Shown: piece by piece, positions 1 through 8,238 of the stretch
Numbering within the stretch: the first letter of the stretch is position 1
How the letters are laid out: each line of letters starts with the position of its first letter
Assembly (NCBI GenBank): GCA_934394815.1
Contig: CAKRRD010000009.1
Location: 1-62,481, forward strand
Source: an uncultured Acetatifactor sp.
GTDB taxonomy: Bacteria > Bacillota > Clostridia > Lachnospirales > Lachnospiraceae
Reading direction: 5' to 3'
DNA: 62,481 nt
The notes under the pieces: generated by a model
What the model was told of the DNA's origin: nothing
Databases searched by the model: none
What the model saw: only the letters and a program-made list of their open reading frames with translations
Program-made: the position numbers and the translations under genes

Positions 1-1
1 A

Positions 2-114
2 GCGAGGGTACTGTCCTCGCTTACGTACCGCTACGCTCTGCTTTGAAGCGAGAGCGGGTCTGATGGCCTTACCCCCAGCGCGGGCTACGGGGACATTCCA
101 CTAACTTCCCATTT
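2..114. repeat. 113-bp dispersed repeat, copy A (probably cut by the window edge)
   Basis: About 94% identical by eye (7 mismatches counted) to 14139-14251. It contains a hairpin with stem GCGAGG/CCTCGC at its start. In copy B the same segment is the right half of a larger inverted-repeat element, so the left half of copy A probably lies upstream of position 1. It sits just before the trmB promoter. No coding potential is seen. It may be a miniature mobile element or a structured intergenic repeat. Confidence 0.8.
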
Positions 115-151
115 CTTTACTGACATCTTTTCTCAATAATCATTTCCCCTA

Positions 152-180
152 TTGACAAAATAAGGAATCCTTACTATAGT
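152..180 (+). promoter_or_regulatory. Promoter of the TrmB-family gene with an embedded palindrome
   Basis: TTGACA (152-157), a 17-bp spacer and TATAGT (175-180) make a near-consensus sigma-A promoter. The spacer contains the odd-centred palindrome TAAGGAATCCTTA (161-173), well placed for a repressor and plausibly an autoregulatory site of the regulator encoded just downstream. The protein-DNA link is inference. Confidence 0.7.
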
Positions 181-211
181 GTTCCTGTAAAGAACTACTA
201 AAGGAGAGCCT

Positions 212-967
212 ATGGAAGAAGCGGCAATCATAGAACAACTTACCCTGTTCGGACTGAGCAGGCAGGAGGCTGCCATTTACCTGTGTCTTCTTCGGAATGA
301 AGAACTGACGGGTTATGAGGTGGCAAAGCTGACGGGAATCTCCAGGTCCAATGTCTACAACGGACTGGCCGCTCTGGTGGAGCATGGTGCCGCTTACGTG
401 ATCGAAGGTGCCTCCTCCAAATATCTGGCGGTGGCATTATCCGAGTTCTGCGATAACCGGATCCGGTATCTGCGTAAGGCGAAAGAGCGTCTGGTGGCGG
501 ACGGCCCCCGGAAAAATTTACCCAGAGAAGGCTACATCACGATTGAAGGCAATGACCACATCCGTGACAAAATCCGCCACATGATCCTGGGAGCGGAAAA
601 ACGTATTTATTTTTCTGCCACAGGAGAGTTTATAGAACAATGGGCCGAAGAGATCCGGGAACTGGTGCGGGCACAGAAAAAAGTGGTATTGATTTCCGAG
701 GACAACCGGGAACTTTTTCCGGAAGATGCCGAATTAAAGGGTGGAATCATAGAGTATCTGGTGCCGGAGCATTTCAGAGAACCGGAGGAAGAGGAACAGC
801 AGATGGACCAGATCCGTCTCATCATAGATTCCGAGTACATCCTCACCGGCACGGTGACAGGGAAGAGCAGTGATGCCTGTCTCTACAGCGGACAGAAGAA
901 TTTTGTCAGAGTATTCAAGGACGCCATGCGCAATGAGATCGCTCTGATCAGGATCACAAATCATTAA
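212..967 (+). CDS. TrmB-family transcriptional regulator
   Basis: A 251-residue DNA-binding regulator. Residues about 5-75 form a winged helix-turn-helix of the TrmB type (GLSRQEAAIYLCLL, then TGYEVAKLTGISRSNVYNGL). The remainder resembles the phospholipase-D-like effector half found in many TrmB proteins, including a segment with GAEKRIYFSATGE. The start is supported by an AAAGGAGAG ribosome site about 7 nt upstream. It lies directly before ddh and lysA, separated from ddh by a hairpin, so control of lysine or diaminopimelate genes, or of itself, is the simplest guess. TrmB members in archaea sense sugars; the ligand here is unknown. Family confident, target unknown. Confidence 0.85.
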   Translation: MEEAAIIEQLTLFGLSRQEAAIYLCLLRNEELTGYEVAKLTGISRSNVYNGLAALVEHGAAYVIEGASSKYLAVALSEFCDNRIRYLRKAKERLVADGPRKNLPREGYITIEGNDHIRDKIRHMILGAEKRIYFSATGEFIEQWAEEIRELVRAQKKVVLISEDNRELFPEDAELKGGIIEYLVPEHFREPEEEEQQMDQIRLIIDSEYILTGTVTGKSSDACLYSGQKNFVRVFKDAMRNEIALIRITNH

Positions 968-975
968 ATGCCGAC

Positions 976-1011
976 AACACTTTTCCCGAGTGGAAGAAGG
1001 GAAAAGGTGTT
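976..1011 (+). other. Intergenic hairpin between the TrmB gene and ddh
   Basis: AACACTTTTCCC (976-987) pairs with the segment at 999-1011, with one bulged G. No T-run follows on the plus strand, so it is not a clear intrinsic terminator. It may be an mRNA processing or stabilising stem that sets different levels for the regulator and ddh. Confidence 0.55.
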
Positions 1012-1044
1012 CCAATAAAAGGATAAAAAGAAAGGGATAGAAAA

Positions 1045-2028
1045 ATGAGTATCAGAGTCGCAATTTTAGGTTATGGTAATTTAGGAAGAGGAATGGAATG
1101 CGCAGTAAAGCAGAATTCCGATATGGAACTGGTGGCAGTCTTCACCAGAAGAGATCCTGCTACGGTAAAGACACTGACGGATGTGAAAGTATATAATGCA
1201 GACCAGTTACTGTCCATGCAGGACAAGATTGATGTCCTGGTGCTGTGTGGAGGTTCCGCAACCGATCTGCCGAAGCAGACCGCAGAATATGCAAAATATT
1301 TTAACGTGGTAGACAGCTTTGATACCCATGCGAAGATTCCCGCGCATTTTGCACAGGTGGATGCCGCAGCAAAGGAAGGCGGCAAAGTAGCCATGATCTC
1401 CGTAGGCTGGGATCCCGGTATGTTTTCCCTGAACAGACTGTATGCCAATGCCATTTTGAGAGACGGCAGCGATTACACTTTCTGGGGAAAGGGTGTCAGC
1501 CAGGGACATTCCGATGCTATCCGCCGTATCCCCGGTGTCAAGGATGCCAAGCAGTATACCATTCCCGTAGAATCCGCACTGGAGGCTGTCAGAAACTGTG
1601 AGAATCCGGTACTGACCACCAGACAGAAGCATACCAGAGAGTGTTTCGTGGTTGCGGAAGAGGGTGCAGATAAGGCACAGATCGAAGAGCAGATCAAGAC
1701 CATGCCCAACTATTTTGCAGATTACGATACCACCGTACATTTCATCACCGAGGAAGAGCTTAAGAGAGACCATGCAGGCATCCCTCATGGCGGATTTGTA
1801 CTGCGTACCGGCAAGACCGGCTTAAACGGTGAGCACAATCATGTGATCGAGTACAGCTTGAAGCTGGATTCCAACCCGGAGTTCACCTCCTGTGTACTGA
1901 CCGCTTATGCAAGAGCTGCTTACCGCATGAATCAGGAAGGCCAGAAGGGGTGTAAGACGGTATTTGATGTAGCACCTGCTTATCTCAGCACGCTGACTCC
2001 GGAAGAAATGAGAAGCACTTTATTGTAA
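1045..2028 (+). CDS. ddh: meso-diaminopimelate D-dehydrogenase
   Basis: A 327-residue NADP-dependent enzyme that reductively aminates tetrahydrodipicolinate to meso-2,6-diaminopimelate, a one-step shortcut in lysine and peptidoglycan precursor synthesis. The N-terminal Rossmann motif VAILGYGNLGRG, the segment VVDSFDTHAKIP and the segment SVGWDPGMFSLNR are characteristic of Ddh, and the length is normal. The start follows an AAAGGGA ribosome site. It is 27 bp upstream of lysA, which uses its product, so the two almost certainly share a transcript. The cytosolic role is well established for the family. Confidence 0.96.
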   Translation: MSIRVAILGYGNLGRGMECAVKQNSDMELVAVFTRRDPATVKTLTDVKVYNADQLLSMQDKIDVLVLCGGSATDLPKQTAEYAKYFNVVDSFDTHAKIPAHFAQVDAAAKEGGKVAMISVGWDPGMFSLNRLYANAILRDGSDYTFWGKGVSQGHSDAIRRIPGVKDAKQYTIPVESALEAVRNCENPVLTTRQKHTRECFVVAEEGADKAQIEEQIKTMPNYFADYDTTVHFITEEELKRDHAGIPHGGFVLRTGKTGLNGEHNHVIEYSLKLDSNPEFTSCVLTAYARAAYRMNQEGQKGCKTVFDVAPAYLSTLTPEEMRSTLL

Positions 2029-2055
2029 AGAAAAATAGATGCAGAGGAGATACTT

Positions 2056-3333
2056 ATGGAAAAAAAGGCATTTGTTACCAAAGAAATGATCGAAAAGATC
2101 GCAGAAAAATACCCCACACCGTTTCATATCTATGATGAAAAGGGAATCCGTGAGAATGCGAAGGCACTGAAGGAAGCATTTGCATGGAACAAGGGTTACA
2201 AGGAGTTCTTCGCAGTGAAGGCGACTCCCAATCCTTTCCTGATTAATATTTTGAGGGATTACGGCTGTGGATGTGACTGCTCTTCCCTGACAGAACTGAT
2301 GCTCAGCAATGCCATGGGGGTAAAGGGAGAGGATATCATGTTCTCCTCCAACGATACCCCGGCCCACGAATTCGAATATGCGGCAAAGATCGGTGCTACC
2401 ATCAATCTCGATGATATCACCCATATCGATTTTCTGGAGAAGACCATCGGCTATCTGCCTAAGACCCTGAGCTGCCGTTACAATCCCGGCGGATATTTTT
2501 CCATCAGCAATAACATCATGGACAATCCGGGAGATGCCAAGTATGGTTTCACCACGGAGCAGATGTTTGAGGGCTATAAGATCCTGAAGGCAAAGGGCGT
2601 GGAGAATTTCGGTATTCATTCCTTCCTGGCCAGCAACACGGTAACAAATGACTATTATCCGACACTGGCGAGAGAACTGTTTGAACTGGCAGTGAAGCTG
2701 AAAGAAGAGACCGGTGCTCACATCACCTTCATCAATCTGTCCGGTGGTATTGGTATTCCTTACCGTCCGGATCAGGAGCCTAACGATATCCGGGTTATCG
2801 GCGAAGGCGTGCGTAAGGTATACGAGGAAGTGCTGGTACCTGCAGGCATGGGTGATGTAGCAATTTACACGGAGCTTGGCCGTTACATGATGGCACCTTA
2901 CGGACATCTGGTGACCCAGGTCATCCATGAGAAACACACCCACAAGGAGTATATCGGTGTGGATGCCTGTGCCGTGAACCTGATGCGTCCCGCCATGTAC
3001 GGTGCTTACCATCATATCACCGTACTGGGCAGGGAAAATGAGCCTTGCGATCACAAATATGATGTGACCGGTTCTCTGTGTGAGAACAACGATAAGTTCG
3101 CCATTGACCGGATGCTGCCGAAGATTTCTATCGGCGACTATATTGCCATCCACGATACCGGTGCACATGGTTTCGCCATGGGGTACAATTACAACGGCAA
3201 GCTGAAATCCGCAGAACTTCTGCTGAAAGAGGACGGCAGCGTGGAGCTGATCCGCCGGGCCGAGACACCGAAGGATTATTTTTCCACCTTTGACTGCTTT
3301 GATATTTATGATAAAATAGATTTTGACGCATAA
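2056..3333 (+). CDS. lysA: Diaminopimelate decarboxylase
   Basis: A 425-residue PLP enzyme that decarboxylates meso-diaminopimelate to L-lysine, the last step of the pathway. It has the fold-type III alanine-racemase-like barrel. FFAVKATPNP carries the PLP-binding lysine (about residue 55), NLSGGIGIPY contributes the glycine-rich phosphate site, and GACAVNLMRP-type sequence lies in the C-terminal half. The start has a GAGGAGA ribosome site. It directly follows ddh. The gene after it is a cell-wall LD-carboxypeptidase homologue, so the cluster links diaminopimelate synthesis with murein turnover. Confidence 0.96.
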   Translation: MEKKAFVTKEMIEKIAEKYPTPFHIYDEKGIRENAKALKEAFAWNKGYKEFFAVKATPNPFLINILRDYGCGCDCSSLTELMLSNAMGVKGEDIMFSSNDTPAHEFEYAAKIGATINLDDITHIDFLEKTIGYLPKTLSCRYNPGGYFSISNNIMDNPGDAKYGFTTEQMFEGYKILKAKGVENFGIHSFLASNTVTNDYYPTLARELFELAVKLKEETGAHITFINLSGGIGIPYRPDQEPNDIRVIGEGVRKVYEEVLVPAGMGDVAIYTELGRYMMAPYGHLVTQVIHEKHTHKEYIGVDACAVNLMRPAMYGAYHHITVLGRENEPCDHKYDVTGSLCENNDKFAIDRMLPKISIGDYIAIHDTGAHGFAMGYNYNGKLKSAELLLKEDGSVELIRRAETPKDYFSTFDCFDIYDKIDFDA

Positions 3334-3495
3334 CACTTAACTACAGGAGGCTGGCGTGAAAGCAAACCACCTGTGAGGAAAGTGGACGACATGAGCAGGG
3401 AGGGCGATAGCCCGGAATGCGAATGGGCGTTGTGATTTCGGCAGTGCAGAGCACGGAGAAATCAAATATGTATAGTATAGGAAGGATACGAAGCG
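3334..3495 (+). other. Intergenic region with three potential stem-loops before the LD-carboxypeptidase gene
   Basis: 162 bp without a convincing protein gene. Three short hairpins can be drawn: CCAC (3367-3370) with GTGG (3382-3385), GGGC-GATA-GCCC (3402-3413), and TGATTTC (3433-3439) with GAAATCA (3458-3464), the last holding an inner TGC-AGA-GCA. An AGGAGG at about 3346 precedes a 6-codon GTG frame, and a 14-residue frame with a possible ribosome site runs 3391-3435. It could be a structured leader or decayed sequence. No known riboswitch class fits. Confidence 0.4.
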
Positions 3496-4539
3496 ATGAA
3501 ATATCCGAAAAATATACAGCAGGGAGGGACCATAGGATTCGTGGCCCCTTCTTTTGGCTGTCAGACGGAGCCCTATTACAGCGCCTTTATCAATGCCCAG
3601 AAGAAATTCCGGGAAATGGGGTATCAGTTACAGTCAGGCCCCAACTGTTATGCCGGGGAAGGCATTGGCATCAGCAACACCCCCATGAAGTGCGGACAGG
3701 AACTGACGGACTATTATTGCAGTCCGGAGAATGATGTCCTGATTTCCTGTGGTGGTGGAGAACTGATGTGTGAGACCATGAGTCATGTGGATTTTGCGCG
3801 TCTGCAGGCAGCAGATCCCAAGTGGTATCTGGGCTATTCCGATAATACCAATATGACGTATCTGCTGGCAACGATCTGCGATACCGCATCCGTTTACGGT
3901 CCCTGTGCGGCCGCTTTCGGCATGGAGCCATGGCATGCATCTTTGAAGGATGCGTTCGGAATATTGACCGGAGAGACCACAAAAGTCCACGGATATGACA
4001 AGTGGGAAAAAGAGTCTCTGAAAAACGAAGAACAGCCCCTGTTGCCCTATAACACCACAGAACCCAGAGTGCTGAAAAATTATTTTGGCAGGCAGACAGC
4101 AGGAGAGGGACAGGAGATCCGGTTTTCCGGCCGATTATTGGGCGGATGCATGGACTGTCTGGTGAATCTGCTGGGAACCCGGTTTGACAAAACGCAGGAC
4201 TTCCTGGAAAAATATAAAGAAGACGGTATTATCTGGTTTCTGGAATCCTGTGACCTGAATGTCTTTGCTATCCGCAGAGCTATGTGGCAGATGGAGGAAG
4301 CCGGGTGGTTCCGGTATGTCAGGGGATTCCTGATCGGAAGGCCCTTGTGCTTCGGGCAGGAGATGATGGGACTGGATCAGTACCAGGCGGTTCTGGCCGT
4401 GGCGGGAGAGAAGAATGTCCCTGTGATCATGGATGTGGATCTGGGACATCTGGCGCCCATGATGCCTATTGTCACCGGAAGCTATGCAGACGTACGGGTG
4501 CAGGGCAACGATATTACCATCCGCTATGATTATCGGTAA
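3496..4539 (+). CDS. S66-family LD-carboxypeptidase (LdcA/MccF-like)
   Basis: A 347-residue serine peptidase of MEROPS family S66. The expected features are GGTIGFVAPS at the N-terminus, SCGGGELMCE, GYSDNTN with the nucleophilic serine, WFLESCD with the catalytic glutamate, and VDLGHLAPMM with the catalytic histidine. Family members cleave L,D bonds in murein tetrapeptides (LdcA) or detoxify microcin C-like nucleotide-peptides (MccF). No signal peptide is seen, so it acts in the cytosol. Position behind ddh-lysA favours muropeptide recycling, but MccF-like self-immunity cannot be excluded. A GGAAGGA ribosome site precedes the start. Confidence 0.88.
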   Translation: MKYPKNIQQGGTIGFVAPSFGCQTEPYYSAFINAQKKFREMGYQLQSGPNCYAGEGIGISNTPMKCGQELTDYYCSPENDVLISCGGGELMCETMSHVDFARLQAADPKWYLGYSDNTNMTYLLATICDTASVYGPCAAAFGMEPWHASLKDAFGILTGETTKVHGYDKWEKESLKNEEQPLLPYNTTEPRVLKNYFGRQTAGEGQEIRFSGRLLGGCMDCLVNLLGTRFDKTQDFLEKYKEDGIIWFLESCDLNVFAIRRAMWQMEEAGWFRYVRGFLIGRPLCFGQEMMGLDQYQAVLAVAGEKNVPVIMDVDLGHLAPMMPIVTGSYADVRVQGNDITIRYDYR

Positions 4540-4574
4540 AAGGTATGGATTTTCATAAAAAGCACAGAAATAAG

Positions 4575-4605
4575 AAAAGGCTCATCCCAAACGGGAGAGC
4601 CTTTT
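4575..4605. terminator. Bidirectional intrinsic terminator
   Basis: A 9-bp perfect stem AAAAGGCTC (4575-4583) / GAGCCTTTT (4597-4605). It ends the plus-strand LD-carboxypeptidase unit. On the minus strand it is followed by TCTTATTT, so it can also end the small minus-strand unit at 4644-4715. Confidence 0.85.
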
Positions 4606-4643
4606 CGTGCGTTCACGGGACGATCTATTCGTCGAAAACGATA

Positions 4644-4715
4644 TTAGCAGCCAAAATTAAAGTAGCCACAGAATGCATTCAACCACTGAGAACAGTTAAT
4701 GAATTTGAAACACAT
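4644..4715 (-). CDS. Candidate 23-residue cysteine- and aromatic-rich peptide
   Basis: Minus-strand frame of 23 codons plus stop, too short for normal gene calling. Its support is an AGGAGG ribosome site (4724-4729 on the plus coordinate) spaced 8 nt from the ATG, placement in its own short unit, and a following intrinsic terminator (4575-4605). The peptide has cysteines at residues 2, 8, 16 and 23 and many aromatic residues (it begins MCFKFINC and ends FNFGC). Upstream lie two adjacent TTGTAACAA palindromes. I do not recognise it. It could be a small membrane or signalling peptide, a leader peptide, or chance. Expression is not shown. Confidence 0.4.
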   Translation of the reverse strand: MCFKFINCSQWLNAFCGYFNFGC

Positions 4716-4781
4716 ACTTTCTTCCTCCTTTTCCTGTTGCCTGGTGTTCGGTTACGTCTGTGTTAGCTAAGCACAAATGAA

Positions 4782-4801
4782 TTGTAACAATTTTGTAACA
4801 A
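4782..4801. promoter_or_regulatory. Tandem palindromic motif, possible operator
   Basis: TTGTAACAA occurs at 4782-4790 and again at 4793-4801. Each copy is itself an odd-centred palindrome. It lies upstream of the candidate minus-strand peptide gene and downstream of the tRNA terminator. It looks like a dimer-binding site repeated on the same helix face; the binding factor is unknown. Confidence 0.35.
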
Positions 4802-4870
4802 TTAATCCATAGGAGATGATTGGAAAAAGATTAGAAAAAGCAGGAAATGCGATGTGGTTATAAAAATACA

Positions 4871-4901
4871 AAAAGAAAGCGCAGAACCGATTCGATTCTG
4901 C
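4871..4901 (-). terminator. Intrinsic terminator of tRNA-Leu
   Basis: GCAGAA/TTCTGC arms (4881-4886 and 4896-4901) followed on the minus strand by GCGCTTTCTTTTTG. It lies directly downstream of the tRNA. Confidence 0.8.
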
Positions 4902-4907
4902 ACTAAC

Positions 4908-4990
4908 TGCCGGCAATGGGACTTGAACCCATACGGTGTTGCCACCAACAGATTTTGAGTCTGCCTCGTCTGCCATTCCGACACGCCGGC
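4908..4990 (-). tRNA. tRNA-Leu (anticodon CAA)
   Basis: The 83-nt minus-strand transcript folds as a class II tRNA. The acceptor stem GCCGGCG pairs with TGCCGGC (one G-U pair) with discriminator A. The anticodon loop CTCAAAA gives anticodon CAA, which reads UUG. There is a long variable arm (TTGGTGGCAACACC region), and the T-arm ATGGG-TTCAAGT-CCCAT is perfect. The 3' CCA is not encoded. It has its own promoter and terminator. Confidence 0.96.
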
Positions 4991-5014
4991 ATTCAAACAC
5001 TCACAACAGAAATT

Positions 5015-5043
5015 ATCTTATCATAGTTTAAAAAAGTTGACAA
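5015..5043 (-). promoter_or_regulatory. Promoter of tRNA-Leu
   Basis: On the minus strand, TTGTCA (5038-5043), a 17-bp spacer and TAAGAT (5015-5020), ending about 25 nt before the tRNA 5' end. Confidence 0.7.
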
Positions 5044-5165
5044 GACTTTTTTTCCGGAATCTGTATACTATTTTTCTAGTCTTTTTCTACAAGATGTTGT
5101 ATAGTAGAAATGTATGAGTATATGGGAACGCAACCTGTAGAATGGTTTTGGGATATGGTGGAAGC

Positions 5166-5486
5166 ATGAATTGCAAAGAATTTGAAAAAAATATTCCTGA
5201 TTTCATTGCGGGAAAACTGGATTTTCAGACCCTGGAGGAATTTGGGGAGCATATGAAGGAATGTCCGGGCTGTAAGGAGGAACTGGTGATCCAGTTTCTT
5301 GTGACGGAGGGTATGCAGCGTCTGGAAGACGGTGATGCCTTCGACTTACAGAAGGAACTGGAAATACGGCTTGCGGAGGCGAAACGCAAGGTGAGATTTC
5401 ATATGTTCTTCCTGAGGACGGGAGCGGCACTGGAAGTGCTGGCGGTGATCTTCCTGATGGGATTTTTAGGCTGGATCATTTCGTGA
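5166..5486 (+). CDS. Small zinc-finger membrane protein (anti-sigma-factor-like)
   Basis: A 106-residue protein. The N-terminal part has a zf-HC2-like pattern: Cys3 in MNCKEFEK and then HMKECPGCKEEL, the HxxxCxxC seen in zinc-binding anti-sigma factors. A charged helix follows, then a single C-terminal membrane segment (about residues 83-103) ending GFLGWIIS. ATG 5166 is preferred over the in-frame ATG at 5142 because a GGTGG ribosome site precedes it. No sigma-factor gene is adjacent, so a true anti-sigma role is uncertain. It sits 34 bp before polA. Confidence 0.75.
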   Translation: MNCKEFEKNIPDFIAGKLDFQTLEEFGEHMKECPGCKEELVIQFLVTEGMQRLEDGDAFDLQKELEIRLAEAKRKVRFHMFFLRTGAALEVLAVIFLMGFLGWIIS

Positions 5487-5520
5487 TAAAACAGACAAAA
5501 CAGGATAGGATAGAGGGATT

Positions 5521-8238
5521 ATGAGTCAGAAACTGGTATTGATCGACGGACACAGCATATTGAACCGGGCTTTTTACGGAGTACCGGATTTAAGCAATGC
5601 AGAAGGTCTGCATACGAATGCCATTTATGGGTTTTTAAATATTATGTTCAAGATTCTGGAGGAGGAAAAGCCGGAATATCTGGCGGTGGCTTTTGATGTC
5701 CATGCCCCGACCTTCCGCCATAAGATGTATGAGGCCTACAAGGGAACGAGAAAGCCTATGCCAGAGGAACTGCGGGAACAGGTACCCGTCATGAAGGAAG
5801 TCCTGAAAGCCATGCATATTACGATTATGGAGCAGGCAGGACTGGAAGCGGACGATATTCTGGGGACGCTTGCGAAGAAAGCGGAGCAGGCCGGAATGGA
5901 GGTATCCCTGGTCTCCGGAGACAGAGATCTGCTGCAGATCGCCACGGATCATATCAAGATCCGGATTCCGAAGACGAAGCAGGGCAGAACGGAGATTGAG
6001 GATTATTATGCCGCAGATGTGCAGGCAGCCTATCAGGTGACACCGCTGCAGTTCATCGAACTGAAGGCATTGATGGGAGATACCGCCGACAACATTCCCG
6101 GTGTGCCGAAGGTGGGGGAGAAAACCGCACAGGCACTGATGGTGGAGTACGGTTCTCTGGACAATATTTATGCCCATGTGGAAGAAATCTCGAAAAAAAG
6201 CATCCGGGAATCTCTGATCGAACACAAGGATCTGGCTGACCTGAGTAAGACCCTTGCCACCATCAAGACCGACTGTGAATTGCAGCTGGATTATGAACAG
6301 GCGAAGGCGGAGGGCTTTTATACTCCGGAAGCATACACTTTGTGCAAACGTCTGGAATTCAAAAATCTGTTGGGAAGATTTGAAAAAGATGCGGCTGTCA
6401 ATGACGGTAAGATTGCCGAAAGCTTTCGACAGATTGACGAGAAAGAGGAGTTTTTACAATATCTGAAAAAAGCGCAGAAGCAGTCAGAAATCGGTCTGTG
6501 GCTGATGACGGAGCCGGTGGATGTCAATACGAAGAAGGAAGAACTGCTGGGGGTGGCGCTGTCGGTATCTGATGAGGAGACGGTATTTTATGCCCTGACC
6601 CATGAAAGGGAACCGGAGGGGCAGTTAAGCCTGTTTACGGAAGCGGTGGATCCAGTGGACGATACTGCAGAGATCCGGAAAGCGTTACAGGAATTTTCCG
6701 CAGGATCTGGCACACGGATAGCCACCTTCGATGTGAAGCGCCAGTATGACTATCTGGATTGCAGCAGTACAGAGCCGTATTTTGACGTGCTGATCGCAGC
6801 GTATCTGCTGAATCCTCTGAAAAATGATTATGATCTGGAAGCCATTGCTTCGGAACATCTGGGAATTCTGATCCCGGGCAGAGCGGAAGTCTTCGGCAGG
6901 AGAGATTTCCGGACACTGCTTTCGGAGGAGGCAGAGAAGGCCATGGAATATGCCTGCTACGGAGCCTATGTCTCCCGTAAGGGCAAAAAGGTTCTGGAGG
7001 ATAAGCTGGAGGCAGCAGGCATGAAGCACCTCATGGAAGAGATGGAGATGCCTCTTTCGCTGGTGCTGTACGACATGCAGAAAGAGGGCGTGGCGGTAAA
7101 GCGGGAGGAACTGAAGGCCTACGGCGATGCGCTGGCAGCCAGGATCGAGGAACTGGAACAGTCCATTCACAGGCAGGCTGGAACGGAATTCAACATTAAT
7201 TCTCCCAGACAGCTGGGCGAAGTGTTATTTGAGACTATGCAGATCCCCGGCGGTAAGAAGACCAAGACCGGTTATTCCACCGCAGCGGATGTGCTGGAAA
7301 AATTGTCGGCAGATTACCCTATTGTAAGAGACATTCTGGAATACAGAGGACTGACGAAGTTAAAGTCTACCTATGCGGACGGACTGGCTGCCTTTATTGA
7401 AGAGGACGGCAGGATCCATACGAATTTCAACCAGACCATTACTGCCACGGGGCGTATCAGCTCCACGGAGCCGAATCTGCAGAATATTCCCATGCGTATG
7501 GAACTGGGCAGACAGATCCGCAAGGTATTTGTCCCGAAGAACGGCTATGAATTCATGGATGCGGACTATTCCCAGATCGAACTGCGGGTACTGGCCCATA
7601 TGTCCGGGGACGAGCAGTTGATTGATGCCTACAGACAGGAAGAGGATATTCACCGGATCACGGCATCCAAGGTATTCCACACCCCCTTCGAGGAGGTCAC
7701 GGATCTGCAGCGCCGCAATGCCAAGGCGGTCAATTTCGGTATCGTCTACGGTATCAGTTCCTTCGGACTGAGTCAGGACTTAAGCATCAGCAAAAAGGAA
7801 GCGGCCCAGTACATTGAACAGTATTTTGCCACTTACCCGAAGGTGAAGGAATTTATCGACAAGCTGGTGACGGATGCGAAGGAAAGGGGCTATACGGAGA
7901 CCATGTTCGGCAGAAGGCGTCCGATCCCGGAACTGTCCTCCTCCAATTTCATGCAGCGGTCCTTCGGCGAGCGTGTGGCCATGAATGCACCTATTCAGGG
8001 AACCGCGGCGGATATTATCAAAATCGCTATGATCAAAGTGTGGAAAGCGTTGAAAGAAGAGGGATTAAAGTCCCGTATGATCCTGCAGGTGCACGATGAA
8101 TTGCTGATTGAGACGGCACAGGAGGAAGAAGCGAGAGTTCGGGAGATTCTGACGGAAAATATGAAGTCCGCGGCAGATCTGGCGGTGACGCTGGAGATCG
8201 ACCTGCACACGGGCAGCAACTGGTATGAGGCAAAATAA
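5521..8238 (+). CDS. polA: DNA polymerase I
   Basis: A 905-residue family A polymerase used in Okazaki-fragment maturation and repair. Residues 1-290 form the 5'-3' exonuclease (LVLIDGHSILNRAFYG; EADDILGTLA; VSGDRDLLQI; GDTADNIPGVPKVGEKTA). The middle domain is an eroded 3'-5' exonuclease: the first acidic motif reads IGLWLMTEPVD instead of DxE, so proofreading is probably lost, as in other Gram-positive Pol I. Polymerase motifs are intact: A (DADYSQIELRVLAH), B (RRNAKAVNFGIVYG) and C (QVHDELLIE). Its stop codon abuts the coaE start. Confidence 0.97.
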   Translation: MSQKLVLIDGHSILNRAFYGVPDLSNAEGLHTNAIYGFLNIMFKILEEEKPEYLAVAFDVHAPTFRHKMYEAYKGTRKPMPEELREQVPVMKEVLKAMHITIMEQAGLEADDILGTLAKKAEQAGMEVSLVSGDRDLLQIATDHIKIRIPKTKQGRTEIEDYYAADVQAAYQVTPLQFIELKALMGDTADNIPGVPKVGEKTAQALMVEYGSLDNIYAHVEEISKKSIRESLIEHKDLADLSKTLATIKTDCELQLDYEQAKAEGFYTPEAYTLCKRLEFKNLLGRFEKDAAVNDGKIAESFRQIDEKEEFLQYLKKAQKQSEIGLWLMTEPVDVNTKKEELLGVALSVSDEETVFYALTHEREPEGQLSLFTEAVDPVDDTAEIRKALQEFSAGSGTRIATFDVKRQYDYLDCSSTEPYFDVLIAAYLLNPLKNDYDLEAIASEHLGILIPGRAEVFGRRDFRTLLSEEAEKAMEYACYGAYVSRKGKKVLEDKLEAAGMKHLMEEMEMPLSLVLYDMQKEGVAVKREELKAYGDALAARIEELEQSIHRQAGTEFNINSPRQLGEVLFETMQIPGGKKTKTGYSTAADVLEKLSADYPIVRDILEYRGLTKLKSTYADGLAAFIEEDGRIHTNFNQTITATGRISSTEPNLQNIPMRMELGRQIRKVFVPKNGYEFMDADYSQIELRVLAHMSGDEQLIDAYRQEEDIHRITASKVFHTPFEEVTDLQRRNAKAVNFGIVYGISSFGLSQDLSISKKEAAQYIEQYFATYPKVKEFIDKLVTDAKERGYTETMFGRRRPIPELSSSNFMQRSFGERVAMNAPIQGTAADIIKIAMIKVWKALKEEGLKSRMILQVHDELLIETAQEEEARVREILTENMKSAADLAVTLEIDLHTGSNWYEAK

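Noticed and set aside
2020..3336. 438-codon minus-strand frame across lysA
   Set aside because: Shadow of a clearly conserved gene on the other strand.
3361..3413. Resemblance to a c-di-GMP-I riboswitch core (GCAAACC followed by a stem and GTGGACG)
   Set aside because: The conserved GCAAAGCC segment is missing (ACGACATGAGC instead) and the expected tetraloop and P3 features are not clear, so the similarity is probably chance.
4908..4990. tRNA-Leu as the integration site of a nearby island
   Set aside because: Neighbouring genes are housekeeping and no duplicated tRNA 3' end is found.
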